Counted from the first letter of the stretch, positions 18,193 to 25,793 are shown. The stretch: 45,973 nt of DNA from CALMEC01 sp031372145 (GCA_031372145.1 JANMKR010000025.1:1-45973), one strand, 5' to 3'. Notes: a model not told the origin generated them from the letters alone. Numbers and translations: made by a program.

Positions 18193-18573
18193 CTACCGGC
18201 CTGCGCGCGCAGCGATGTAGGTCCAGCCGTCGCTCTTGGGTTGGGTCATGCCCATGAGCTCGGCGGCCTTGACCACCGTGCCATCCATCTGCGCCTGCTG
18301 AGACTTGGCAGCCGAGAGTTCCTCGCCCACGCTCACCGTGTCGCGCGCCACCTGGCCCTGCTGCTTGGTGATCGCGAGCTTCGCGGAGTTGAGCCACACC
18401 ACCCCGCCGAAGAGCACGGCGATCAGCGGGATGACGGCCAGGCCCAGTCGCAGGCGAAACCGCGCCCGACTGCGCCGACGCGACGACGGAACCCCCTGCG
18501 GTCGCGTGCGTGGACGCTGCCGGTCATCCGGCCGGCGAGCCGGCTGGGCCGCTGCAGCGCTTCGGGCGCTCAT
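18193..18573 (-). CDS. ftsL: FtsL-like division protein
   Basis: This 126-residue bitopic protein has an Arg/Pro-rich cytosolic head of about 40 residues, a membrane helix at about 43-61, and a short periplasmic coiled coil (about 63-95). FtsL with this topology bridges FtsQ and the FtsWI synthase. Sequence identity in this family is low, so the call rests on size, topology and its place between rsmH and ftsI. Its ATG lies 1 bp from the base of the 200-bp palindromic element, and no clear ribosome site precedes it, so its translation may depend on that structure. Confidence 0.78.
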   Translation of the reverse strand: MSARSAAAAQPARRPDDRQRPRTRPQGVPSSRRRSRARFRLRLGLAVIPLIAVLFGGVVWLNSAKLAITKQQGQVARDTVSVGEELSAAKSQQAQMDGTVVKAAELMGMTQPKSDGWTYIAARAGR

Positions 18574-18574
18574 G

Positions 18575-18774
18575 AGTGCACCGTCCGAGAAGTTCGGTGG
18601 ATATCCGGCGAGCGAAAAGCCGGCTGGGCAAGGACGCAGCCTGTGCCCATATCTGTTCTATATGGGTGCAGGCGAGGACACAGCCCCCGAGGCGGAGGCT
18701 CCTCCGACAACGTTGCAAATCCAGCCCAGCTTTGCAGCCGCCGGATGCCATCGAGACTCCTGGGGCGGTGCACT
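18575..18774. repeat. 200-bp imperfect palindrome (MITE-like or structured RNA)
   Basis: The element fills the rsmH-ftsL gap from the rsmH stop codon to 1 bp before the ftsL start. The outer 9 bp, AGTGCACCG and CGGTGCACT, pair perfectly. The arms (18575-18627 and 18721-18774) pair for about 45 of 53 positions, including ATCCGGCG with CGCCGGAT and an AAAGC-GGCTGG block. The apex holds a second hairpin (18639-18652 with 18660-18673, 14 pairs, two of them G-U, 7-nt loop) and a GGAGG/CCTCC hairpin near 18690-18703. Size and terminal inverted repeats resemble a MITE; I see no target duplication and no second copy here. Confidence 0.75.
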
Positions 18775-19723
18775 AGATAATTGCCTTCACGAGCGCGCGC
18801 ATGCGCGCGGACTGGGCACGGGGGTTCCGCTCGAGTTCGTCACGCTTGGCCGCCAATGCCTTGGGTATGGCGAGCATTCCTTCGGGCTCGTGCCCGCACA
18901 CACACTGCGGGAGGTCCGGCGGGCAGATACACCCGCGTGCCTTGGCCTGCATGAACCGCTTGACGATCCGATCCTCCAGCGAGTGGAACGAAATGACGAC
19001 CAGCCGCCCGCCCGGAGCGAGCAAACCAAAGGCCCCATCCAGCCCGCGTTCGAGGATCCCGAGTTCGTCGTTGACGACGATGCGCAGCGCCTGGAAGACA
19101 CGCTTGGCCGGGTGCCCGCCGGCGAACAGCGCGGGCGTCGGGATGGCACCCCGGATCAACTCGACCAGATCACATGTCGAGGTGATCGGCCGCGTCACAC
19201 GCTGGCGGATGATCGTGCGCGCAATCTGGCGGGCGTAGCGCTCCTCACCATATGTGCGGAACCACCCGGTCAGTTCCTCTTCGCCGGCCTCGGCCAGAAG
19301 GTCGGCTGCGGTGCGCGGACCGGTCGCGTCCATGCGCATGTCGAGTGGCGCGTTGCGCGAGTACGAGAACCCGCGCTCGGGTTGGTCGACCTGCATCGAC
19401 GAGATGCCCAGATCCATCAGGATCGCGTCGGCACGGATGCCTTCGTCGGCGAGCGTGCCGAGCCCGTCGGCGAAGTCGGCGCGGATGAAACGCGTGTGGC
19501 AGTCCACACCCTCCGAGAAGGTCGTGAAATGTTGTTCGGTGGAGCCGTCACGGTCGATCGCGATGTAGGCGCCGGAACGGCCGAGAAGTGGCGCAAGGCG
19601 CCGGGCGTGGCCGCCCGCGCCGAACGTGCAGTCGACGATCGTCTGCCCGACGGTGGGCGCCAGCGTCCCGATCACCTCAGCGACCAGGACCGGCTCGTGC
19701 GGTATGGCGCGCCTAGTGGGCAC
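18773..19723 (-). CDS. rsmH: 16S rRNA (cytosine1402-N4)-methyltransferase
   Basis: This SAM enzyme (MraW) methylates C1402 of 16S rRNA. It has 316 residues with HEPVLVAEVIGTL at the N-terminus, the SAM motif DCTFGAGGHARRL, DAILMDLGISSMQVDQPERGFS, and the C-terminal FHSLEDRIVKRF. GTG 19723 was chosen because it begins 11 residues before HEPVL-type sequence ends, matches family length, and overlaps the mraZ stop by 11 bp. Its TAG stop lies in the end of the 200-bp palindrome. Confidence 0.95.
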   Translation of the reverse strand: MPTRRAIPHEPVLVAEVIGTLAPTVGQTIVDCTFGAGGHARRLAPLLGRSGAYIAIDRDGSTEQHFTTFSEGVDCHTRFIRADFADGLGTLADEGIRADAILMDLGISSMQVDQPERGFSYSRNAPLDMRMDATGPRTAADLLAEAGEEELTGWFRTYGEERYARQIARTIIRQRVTRPITSTCDLVELIRGAIPTPALFAGGHPAKRVFQALRIVVNDELGILERGLDGAFGLLAPGGRLVVISFHSLEDRIVKRFMQAKARGCICPPDLPQCVCGHEPEGMLAIPKALAAKRDELERNPRAQSARMRALVKAII

Positions 19724-20165
19724 GCTCGACAATGCGGTTGCCAAGGGTCGATACCCCCTCTCCGTTCGACGCTTCGGTGAACTCCTTGAAGCGCGCTGGG
19801 TTCCAGAGTTCCAGGTAGTCACGGGCGCCCACGACCATCACCTTGGTGTCGATCTCGGCCAAGCCGCGGATCAATTCGGGCACCAGGACACGGCCCTGCC
19901 GGTCAAGTGCGTCCTGGTCGTATGACTGTGCGTGCAACAGGCGCGACAGCTGACGCTGGGACGCGTCCATCACATCCATCTCACCGAACAGCCGGTCGAC
20001 GATGACCTGCCATTCGTGTCGCGGCGCCAGCATGACGCAGCCGTCGAACCACACCGACATCGTCGCACCCTGGACGAATGCGTCTCGCACTTTGGCCGGA
20101 ATCGCCATGCGAAAGCGGTTGTCGAGGCTGCACTCATATGTGCCGCGAAGCGGTGGGTGTTGCAT
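19713..20165 (-). CDS. mraZ: Transcriptional regulator MraZ
   Basis: This DNA-binding protein of two SpoVT/AbrB-like halves, at about residues 7-50 (RGTYECSLDNRFRMAIPAKV) and 78-120 (YDQDALDRQGRVLVPELI), forms rings that bind TGGGN repeats and control the dcw operon. It has 150 residues and starts at ATG 20165. A strong promoter with MraZ boxes lies directly upstream, and transcription should begin only a few bases before the ATG, so the mRNA is probably leaderless. Confidence 0.95.
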   Translation of the reverse strand: MQHPPLRGTYECSLDNRFRMAIPAKVRDAFVQGATMSVWFDGCVMLAPRHEWQVIVDRLFGEMDVMDASQRQLSRLLHAQSYDQDALDRQGRVLVPELIRGLAEIDTKVMVVGARDYLELWNPARFKEFTEASNGEGVSTLGNRIVERAH

Positions 20166-20174
20166 GACGTAGGG

Positions 20175-20203
20175 AACTTATCCCACTTCTCCCCACATGA
20201 CAA
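20175..20203 (-). promoter_or_regulatory. Predicted mraZ promoter
   Basis: On the minus strand, TTGTCA (20198-20203) and TAAGTT (20175-20180) are separated by 17 bp. The predicted start of transcription, near 20168, is within about 3 nt of the mraZ ATG, so the message would be leaderless or nearly so. Confidence 0.65.
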
Positions 20204-20216
20204 CCCTTTTTCCCCA
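20181..20216 (-). promoter_or_regulatory. MraZ operator (TGGGN direct repeats)
   Basis: On the minus strand, TGGGN boxes lie at 20212-20216 (TGGGG), 20191-20195 (TGGGG) and 20181-20185 (TGGGA), with a degenerate GGG near 20204. The last two boxes are 10 bp apart and fall inside the promoter spacer. MraZ of other bacteria is known to bind TGGGN repeats with 5-nt spacers, so this is a likely autorepression site. Confidence 0.68.
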
Positions 20217-20296
20217 TTCCATGGGCGTTCGCTCCCCTTGAACCCGCCGCTCCCCCGGTGCAACACGCGTTGTGAAACGGGCTCGTTGCACGACAC

Positions 20297-20309
20297 GTTG
20301 CATTGCAAC
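20297..20309. promoter_or_regulatory. GTTGCA-type palindrome
   Basis: GTTGCATTGCAAC is a perfect 13-bp palindrome in the mraZ divergent gap. Further GTTGCA/TGCAAC motifs lie at 20285-20290 and 20259-20264. This may be an operator for an unidentified regulator; the binding protein is unknown. Confidence 0.35.
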
Positions 20310-20316
20310 CTTGAGG

Positions 20317-20330
20317 CGAACACTTGTTCG
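20317..20330 (+). promoter_or_regulatory. LexA-like SOS box
   Basis: The sequence CGAACACTTGTTCG, inside the longer inverted repeat GCGAAC-N4-GTTCGC, matches the Gram-positive/actinobacterial LexA consensus GAAC-N4-GTTC. It overlaps the -35 hexamer of the promoter at 20324-20352, the expected geometry for LexA repression. Confidence 0.62.
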
Positions 20331-20352
20331 CTCGCGATTTTGTGTCTAACGT
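20324..20352 (+). promoter_or_regulatory. Predicted promoter of the small membrane protein gene
   Basis: TTGTTC (20324-20329) and TAACGT (20347-20352) are 17 bp apart. Transcription would start at about 20359-20360, at or next to the ATG at 20360, so the transcript is probably leaderless. The LexA-like box covers the -35 element. Confidence 0.6.
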
Positions 20353-20359
20353 CGTCGGT

Positions 20360-20707
20360 ATGAGAAATGCATCCGCAGTCGCACTCCCCATCGCGCCGCA
20401 CGTTGAGCGGCCGCACCTGGCCCTGGTCCCCGAAATGACACCACGCACTCCGACCCCGGCACGACAACGCTTTGCCGCGTTGCTGGCCGGGCTAATCTGC
20501 GGCTTCGTGCTGGCCGCACTGGCCGCGGTCGCCGGCGGCGGCAGCCCCAGCGCGTCGCTCGGTATCGCGGCGACGCTCGGCGTCGCGCTCGTCACAGTGC
20601 TCGTGCACGCACGCCGGGTCACGGTCCGCAACCGCCGCCGGGCCCGAGCCCGCCAGACGCGCATGAGCGCAACGGTGATATCGCTGGACGCCGCTCGGGC
20701 CGCGTGA
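20360..20707 (+). CDS. Small two-helix membrane protein, putative SOS-controlled
   Basis: I do not recognise a family for this 115-residue protein. It has a Pro-rich N-terminus, two hydrophobic helices at about 39-58 and 65-82 joined by a Gly/Ser turn, a strongly basic patch (RRVTVRNRRRARARQ), and a short tail. The ATG was chosen because the predicted promoter starts there. It is divergent from mraZ and its stop overlaps the next gene's GTG by 4 bp. Small membrane proteins under LexA control often arrest division (YneA, SidA, DivS, and Rv2719c types are known), so a role as a damage-induced division brake is an inference from the box and location only. Confidence 0.72.
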   Translation: MRNASAVALPIAPHVERPHLALVPEMTPRTPTPARQRFAALLAGLICGFVLAALAAVAGGGSPSASLGIAATLGVALVTVLVHARRVTVRNRRRARARQTRMSATVISLDAARAA

Positions 20708-21379
20708 GCCACGCCCCTGACGACCTGCGCCTCGCCGTGGTGGGCGACGTCCACGGCAATGTCTCGGCATTGGACGCAGTCTTGGCCGAGATACGCGCGG
20801 CCGGCATCCACCGAGGCGTCTGCACCGGAGATCTGGTGCTGCGCGGTCCGGAGCCCGAAGCGTGCGTGTCACGGATCGCCCTGCTCGGCTGGCCGTGCGT
20901 ACAGGGCAACACCGACGCGAAGGTCGCCTCCCGCACCCCGCGACCGCGTTCGCATCAGGCAGCGGCGCGAGTGGGGTCGCGCCTCATGGACGGCGCACCG
21001 GCTGTCGGACGTGAGCCTCGCATACCTGGCCGAGCTCCCGCTGACCGTCCGCGTGCCGCTTGGACCGTTCGAGGTGCTCGCGGTCCACGGCGAACCCGAC
21101 GATCCCGCGACGGTGCTGGTCGACGAGGCGACGTCGGACGAGCGCCTGCTTGAGCTGGCGACATCGCTTGACGCCGACTGTGTCGTGACCGGCCACACCC
21201 ATCGCGCGTTCGTGCGGAACGTCGGCGGATGCGTGTTCGTCAACCCCGGCGGCGTCGGTGAGTCAGCGGATGTCGATCACCGCCCGTCGTGGGCCGTACT
21301 CGAGGCGGGACCTGCTGCGATCGCTGCAACGCTGATGCGGACCGACACCCCGTTGGCGGTTCCGCGCCTCTCTCCGTGA
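20704..21379 (+). CDS. Metallophosphoesterase family protein, apparent frameshift
   Basis: This is a calcineurin-like phosphoesterase. The N-terminal half reads LAVVGDVHGNVSALDAVL, CTGDLVLRGPEP and GNTDAK (metal ligands D, H, D and N). The C-terminal half, in the +1 frame, has EVLAVHGEP, CVVTGHTHRAFVRNVGG and VNPGGVGES. The two halves join with a one-base insertion near 20983, in a C/G run (GCGCCTCATGG). Both halves hold intact metal motifs, so sequence error is likely. Start GTG 20704 overlaps the preceding stop, so the two genes are coupled. The substrate is unknown; related proteins act on nucleotides or phosphodiesters. Confidence 0.8.
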
Positions 21380-21381
21380 TG

Positions 21382-22206
21382 TCAGTCGGGACGTCGAGCG
21401 ATCGCAACGAGTTGCGGTCCATACCCGGTCAGCACCTCGAGCGCTGCCAAGGGCGCCAGCGCGAGCGTCAACGTTCGTCCAACCAGGTGGTGCGGGGCGC
21501 CCGGCTTTTGTGGATCGCAACGCGGCACGACGCTGAACGACAGCGTCGCCGGGTAGCGCCACCCACCACGCGCACGCACCTCGATGTCGGCGTAGCCGGC
21601 ATCCGCGAGGACTCGCCTCAGCGTGGCGGCGGAGTAGTGCCAGCGGTGACGCGACGGCTCCCATCCGTGCCAGCGTCCGCCGAACAGGCGGGCTTCCCCA
21701 CTCTCGGCGTTCGGAACGAACACCACGAGCGCACCGCCCACCCCCAGTCGTTCGCGTATCGCCCGGAGCGACGCATCGGGATCGGTGAGGTGCTCGAGCA
21801 CATGGGAGAGCACCGCAGCGTCGTAGTCGGTGTCGCTGACCGGCAGCGCTTCGATGCCACACTCGCGGACGTCGCCCCACCCGGCGAGCTGACGCCTGGC
21901 GGCGGCGGCTTCGGCCGGATCCGGCTCGACGACCATGACCCGGTAGCCGGTGCGAGCGAGCAGGAGCGCCCGGTTGCCTGATCCCGCTCCGATGTCGAGT
22001 ACCGACCCTCCGGGTGAGACCGTCGTGACTACGGGCCGAAGCTCGGCCCGCGTCAGCGCGTCCGCCGCGCTGCGGAGCATTCCATCATCTGGCAACTGCG
22101 TCGGTGCCGCCGGAACCGTGTCGACCACAGGCCAGGTGAACCCGACGCCACAATCACCGCAGCGGCGAACAAATCGCCTGGCTCCCCCTGTCCGATCATG
22201 CGCCAA
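21382..22206 (-). CDS. Class I SAM-dependent methyltransferase with zinc-ribbon start
   Basis: The SAM motif GGSVLDIGAGSGNRALLLA, the acidic VVEPDPAEA loop and AAVLSHVLEHLTDPDASL place this with Methyltransf_11/23 enzymes; the C-terminus is a hydrophobic-rich extension (LTLALAPLAALEVL). Upstream of the TTG at 22206 the frame continues to 22317 and encodes CPRC, which pairs with CGDC downstream to make a four-cysteine zinc ribbon, so the real protein probably starts earlier. No ATG, GTG or TTG exists in that extension (a CTG is at 22293), so the start may be non-standard or lost to a frameshift. It is convergent with the phosphoesterase (2-bp gap). The substrate is unknown. Confidence 0.75.
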   Translation of the reverse strand: MAHDRTGGARRFVRRCGDCGVGFTWPVVDTVPAAPTQLPDDGMLRSAADALTRAELRPVVTTVSPGGSVLDIGAGSGNRALLLARTGYRVMVVEPDPAEAAAARRQLAGWGDVRECGIEALPVSDTDYDAAVLSHVLEHLTDPDASLRAIRERLGVGGALVVFVPNAESGEARLFGGRWHGWEPSRHRWHYSAATLRRVLADAGYADIEVRARGGWRYPATLSFSVVPRCDPQKPGAPHHLVGRTLTLALAPLAALEVLTGYGPQLVAIARRPD

Positions 22207-22523
22207 GACCCATTCCCGCGAGGAGCCCGAGCATCGGGGGCAGGCGACGCCGGCTTCAAGATGCCGCGTGATATTGGCCTCGGATCGTCGCAGTGGAATC
22301 GGATTCGGACTGGGATCCTATCGGCGCGCATTTGCCGGCCTGACCGAAGCCTGAATCCACTCAGGGACCACGCAGAAACGGCTGCACCGGTTGGCGGCTG
22401 CAAACCGTCGCCATACGGCGGCGCCGAGATCGCCGTGACCACCAGTCGCAGCGAGGCTCGGCGACACCGCCTGACTCGGTTTTTCGCTCGCCATCCGGCA
22501 CCGCGGTCATTTCTGCGCGGACC

Positions 22524-22823
22524 CTAATGGCGGCTCCACCATTCGGGGAGCGGGATCGTCGACGGCTCGTGACTCGGCCTCGGCGGGCGTGGTCGTTGCG
22601 GGCGCGGTGGACGGGGGCGGGGCGGGCGCGCCGGTCTGGCCGGTCGCGGCTCGAGGTTCTGCACCGGATGTCCAAGCAGCCTGATGATCGGTGGGATGAC
22701 ATCCACCGGTGCTTCGGGGCCCACCCGGGTCGGTCGCAGCGCCACGAGTCCCGCGAACATGATTCCCACGACAGCGATGATCGCGAGATATTCGACCGCT
22801 GCATTGCCTTGCTCTGTGTTCAT
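22524..22823 (-). CDS. Flp-type pilin with proline-rich tail
   Basis: This 99-residue protein has a class III signal: NTEQG followed by NAAVEYLAIIAVVGIMFAGLV, with glutamate at +5 after the cleavage glycine, as in Flp/TadE prepilins. Unlike ordinary Flp pilins it carries a 45-residue C-terminal stretch of repeated Arg-Pro units (RPPRPRPPRPQRPRPPRP). It is the last gene of the operon instead of the first, coupled to tadC by an ATGA overlap. No prepilin peptidase gene is in the window. Confidence 0.75.
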   Translation of the reverse strand: MNTEQGNAAVEYLAIIAVVGIMFAGLVALRPTRVGPEAPVDVIPPIIRLLGHPVQNLEPRPARPARPPRPRPPRPQRPRPPRPSHEPSTIPLPEWWSRH

Positions 22824-23683
22824 GCCACTCCTCCGACGACCCCGCCGATTTGTCCGATCAGTTGGATGATGAGCACGCCGAGTACCACCAGCAGCGCCGC
22901 GGGCACCATGACCATGGCGACCACGAGCTGGACCTTTGGCGCGGCGCGGGCGGCGTGTTCGCGGATATCCTGGGTGCGTGCCGAGCGCAGCAGCTCGCCC
23001 TGCCGGGTTAGCACGGATGCGATCGGCGCGCCCAACTCGTCGGCTTGCAGCAGTGAGCCGACGAGCCCGGTCAGCTCGGGCACGCCCAGCCGTTGCGCGA
23101 GCGCCACGTATGCATCGCGTCGATGGCTGCCAAGGTCGAGTTCTCTGAGGGTGTACCCGACCTCGGTTGCCAGCGCGCCCGACAGGCGTTCGGCGGCCAG
23201 TCGCAGCGAGGGTTCGAGCGCCATGCCCGACTCGGTGCAGATGACGACCAGATCGATCAGGTCCGGCAGCTCGCGAACCACCTGCCGTCGCCGTTGACGA
23301 GCCCGAATCGACACCCAGCGCATCGGACCGAAATACCCCGCCACTGCGAGCAGCCCGCCGAGTGCGATCCCGAGCGGACTGGCAATCGCGACGATCAGTC
23401 CGCACACACCGCCTGCCTCCGCGAGCGCGATCCGGCTGCGCGCAACGGTCGCCACCCCCGACCGGGGATCGAGCCCGGCGGCTGCCACCGCCTCGATGAG
23501 CCGTCGACTCTCGGCTCGGATCACCAACGTCGGTGGGACCGGCAGCATGCGCGACGCGCGGATCGCGACCGGCAGTTCGACCGCGCGCGCGGGACGTTGG
23601 CGTCGACGCGACCGCAATCCCAACGCGAGTGCGGCGAGCGCCAGCGACCAGATCATCAGCGGACTCGGCGGCACCTGCGTCAT
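22820..23683 (-). CDS. tadC: Tad pilus inner-membrane protein TadC
   Basis: This 287-residue type II secretion F-domain protein has an N-terminal helix, basic cytosolic loops, the T2SF core (ELPDLIDLVVICTESGMALEPSLRLAA), and two C-terminal membrane segments. Together with TadB it forms the assembly platform for the Flp pilus. ATG 23683 overlaps the tadB stop by 4 bp; the frame upstream is open but antisense-like. Confidence 0.88.
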   Translation of the reverse strand: MTQVPPSPLMIWSLALAALALGLRSRRRQRPARAVELPVAIRASRMLPVPPTLVIRAESRRLIEAVAAAGLDPRSGVATVARSRIALAEAGGVCGLIVAIASPLGIALGGLLAVAGYFGPMRWVSIRARQRRRQVVRELPDLIDLVVICTESGMALEPSLRLAAERLSGALATEVGYTLRELDLGSHRRDAYVALAQRLGVPELTGLVGSLLQADELGAPIASVLTRQGELLRSARTQDIREHAARAAPKVQLVVAMVMVPAALLVVLGVLIIQLIGQIGGVVGGVA

Positions 23684-24558
23684 CGGATCCCTTCGCGCCC
23701 GATGATGCGCCGGATGATCGTGACTCCCACGATCTGGAGCGCCGTCGCCACGATCACGAGCATGAGCCCCGGTCCCTGGCCGAGTGTGCGCGCAAGCGTT
23801 CCCGGAGCTGCGATCTCGACGAGCACGCCACCCGCCAACGGGAGTCCTGCGACGAGCCACGCCGACATCCGTGCTTGGGCGGTCGCGCTGTGGGCTTCGC
23901 GTTCCAACGCCGCACGTTCTTCGAGTCGGCGTGACAGATCCGCGAGCGCCTGACTCAAATTGCCGCCGACGACACGTTGCACGAGGACCGCGATCACCAT
24001 CGTGCGCAGACCAGGGTCCGGCAGACGCTCCACCGTCGCCTCAAGCGCCGCCTCGATGCGGGCACCCAAGTCGAGGTCGGTCGACAGCCTGCGCAATTCG
24101 GTCGCCGCCGGCTCGGGGGCATCGGCAGCGGCACGCGCAATCGCCTGGCGCAACGAGAGCCCTGCGCCAATCGCGCTTGCGAGTTGCTGGGCAACGATCG
24201 GCAGCTGCGCCGAGAACCGTTGCAGATACCTGCGATCGGCAGACGACACCAATGCCCACGCGGAGCCGCCGACCGCTCCGGCCGCCACGACCGCGACAAG
24301 CGTCGTCCGCAACAGGAGCCAGGTCGCCAGCCCGCCGAGCACGGCGGCGACCGCGGTCCCCGCGACGAACGCCTCAGGGCCGAGTCGAACGCCGGCTCGC
24401 TGGAGCGCGGCGGCCAGATCACGTCCGCGACGCGTCCGGCCGAACAGGTCGCTCCCCGGCAGGCGCCAGGGGCCGGGGCTGCGCCCAAGTCGCCGGATTC
24501 CCGCGACGGCGCTGACGGCCGACGCCGATGCCATCGCCGCCGGAATCATCCCGGTCAT
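23680..24558 (-). CDS. tadB: Tad pilus inner-membrane protein TadB
   Basis: This 292-residue T2SF-domain protein has membrane segments at about 63-105 and a C-terminal pair, and the core QLPIVAQQLASAIGAGLSLRQAIARAA followed by VVGGNLSQALADLSRRLEER. It pairs with TadC as the pilus platform. The ATG overlaps the cpaF stop by 4 bp. Confidence 0.88.
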   Translation of the reverse strand: MTGMIPAAMASASAVSAVAGIRRLGRSPGPWRLPGSDLFGRTRRGRDLAAALQRAGVRLGPEAFVAGTAVAAVLGGLATWLLLRTTLVAVVAAGAVGGSAWALVSSADRRYLQRFSAQLPIVAQQLASAIGAGLSLRQAIARAAADAPEPAATELRRLSTDLDLGARIEAALEATVERLPDPGLRTMVIAVLVQRVVGGNLSQALADLSRRLEERAALEREAHSATAQARMSAWLVAGLPLAGGVLVEIAAPGTLARTLGQGPGLMLVIVATALQIVGVTIIRRIIGREGIR

Positions 24559-25793
24559 GCGGAATCAGCCAAGTGGGCTTCGCGCTGCGCATCACGACAC
24601 CATGCGTGCCCGGCGTCCTCCCATGTAAAGGCACCGACCAGATCGGCGCCTTCCCAGCGATCGGCCCGAAACCGCACGAGCGGCGTGAGTACGACGCCGT
24701 CCTCGCCGGCGTCGGATGCGGTGATCTCGACGATGCGTCGCGAGCCATCGGCCAACCGCGCCTGATGGACGATCAGGTCGATGGCATGTGCGACGTGATC
24801 GGCGACCGCCGCGTACGGCAGCTCCAGGTCCCCCATCAACGCCAGCGTCTGAAGCCTGCGAACCGCGTCCTGCGGCGACGAGGCGTGCAGCGTCGACAAC
24901 GAACCCTCATGCCCCGTCGTCATCGCAGCGAGCATGTCGAGTGCCTCGCCGCCGCGAACCTCGCCGACCACGATGCGATCCGGCCGCATGCGAAGCGCAT
25001 TGCGCACAAGCGCCCTGATCGAGATCGCACCACGTCCTTCGAGGCTCGCGGGTCTGCTCTCCAACCGCACGACGTGCGGCAGCGACAGGCGAAGCTCGGC
25101 CGCATCCTCGATCGTGATGACCCGCTCGGCCGCGGGAACGAATCCGGCGATCGCCGCCAGGGTGGTGGTCTTGCCGCTGCCGGTGCCACCGATGACGAGG
25201 ATGTTGCGCCGCGCAACCACGGCCAGGCGTAACAGCTCAAGCATCTCGTCGGTCAGCGTCCCGAGGCGGACGAGATCGTCACATGTCAGCGCACGCGCAC
25301 CGAACCGACGAACCGTCAACACCGGCCCCTGCAGGCTGAGGGGAGGAATGATGGCGTTGACCCGGGAGCCGTCCGGGAGCCGCGCGTCGACCATCGGGCT
25401 GGCCTCATCCACACGCCGGCCGAGGGGCGAGAGGATGCGGTCGATGACGTGCAACACGTGGGCGGCGTCGGCGAAGCGCACGCGGGCCGGTTGAATGCGC
25501 CCTGCGCGTTCGACGAACACCGCATCGGGTCCGTTGACCATGACCTCGGTCACCTCGGGATCGCGAAGCAGGGACTCGAGCGGGCCGAAGCCAAGCGTCT
25601 CGTCGACCACGGCCTGCACGATCGCGCGCCGTTGGGCATCCGGGAGAATCCTGCGTTCCTCGTCGAGGAACTCCTCCACGATGTCAGCGAGTGCCTTCGG
25701 GTCGACGCGACCGGGTTGCAGCGACGCCTCTCTGACGGCACGGGTCCGCAGATGTGCCACCAAATCAGGGCCCGCGAGTTCGCCGGCGCTCAT
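24555..25793 (-). CDS. cpaF: Tad pilus assembly ATPase CpaF/TadA
   Basis: This secretion ATPase of the VirB11/GspE superfamily powers Flp pilus assembly. The 412-residue protein has an N-terminal domain with DPEVTEVMVNGPDAVFVER, Walker A (GGTGSGKTTTLAAIA), an acidic Walker B region (IVVGEVRGGEALDMLAAM), and the TGHEGSLSTLHA histidine motif. The ATG at 25793 is used because it overlaps the upstream gene's stop by 4 bp; an upstream ATG exists but lies inside cpaE. Confidence 0.93.
   Translation of the reverse strand: MSAGELAGPDLVAHLRTRAVREASLQPGRVDPKALADIVEEFLDEERRILPDAQRRAIVQAVVDETLGFGPLESLLRDPEVTEVMVNGPDAVFVERAGRIQPARVRFADAAHVLHVIDRILSPLGRRVDEASPMVDARLPDGSRVNAIIPPLSLQGPVLTVRRFGARALTCDDLVRLGTLTDEMLELLRLAVVARRNILVIGGTGSGKTTTLAAIAGFVPAAERVITIEDAAELRLSLPHVVRLESRPASLEGRGAISIRALVRNALRMRPDRIVVGEVRGGEALDMLAAMTTGHEGSLSTLHASSPQDAVRRLQTLALMGDLELPYAAVADHVAHAIDLIVHQARLADGSRRIVEITASDAGEDGVVLTPLVRFRADRWEGADLVGAFTWEDAGHAWCRDAQREAHLADSA

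Noticed and set aside
18570..18776. Short open frames of about 66 codons on both strands of the rsmH-ftsL gap
   Set aside because: Both begin with the same residues because the region is a palindrome; they are products of the inverted repeat, not genes.
22318..22494. 58-codon minus-strand ORF ahead of the methyltransferase, in its frame but separated by TAG
   Set aside because: It has no ribosome site or recognised family and mixed codon use. It might be a misread upstream part of the methyltransferase, but I cannot support it as a gene.
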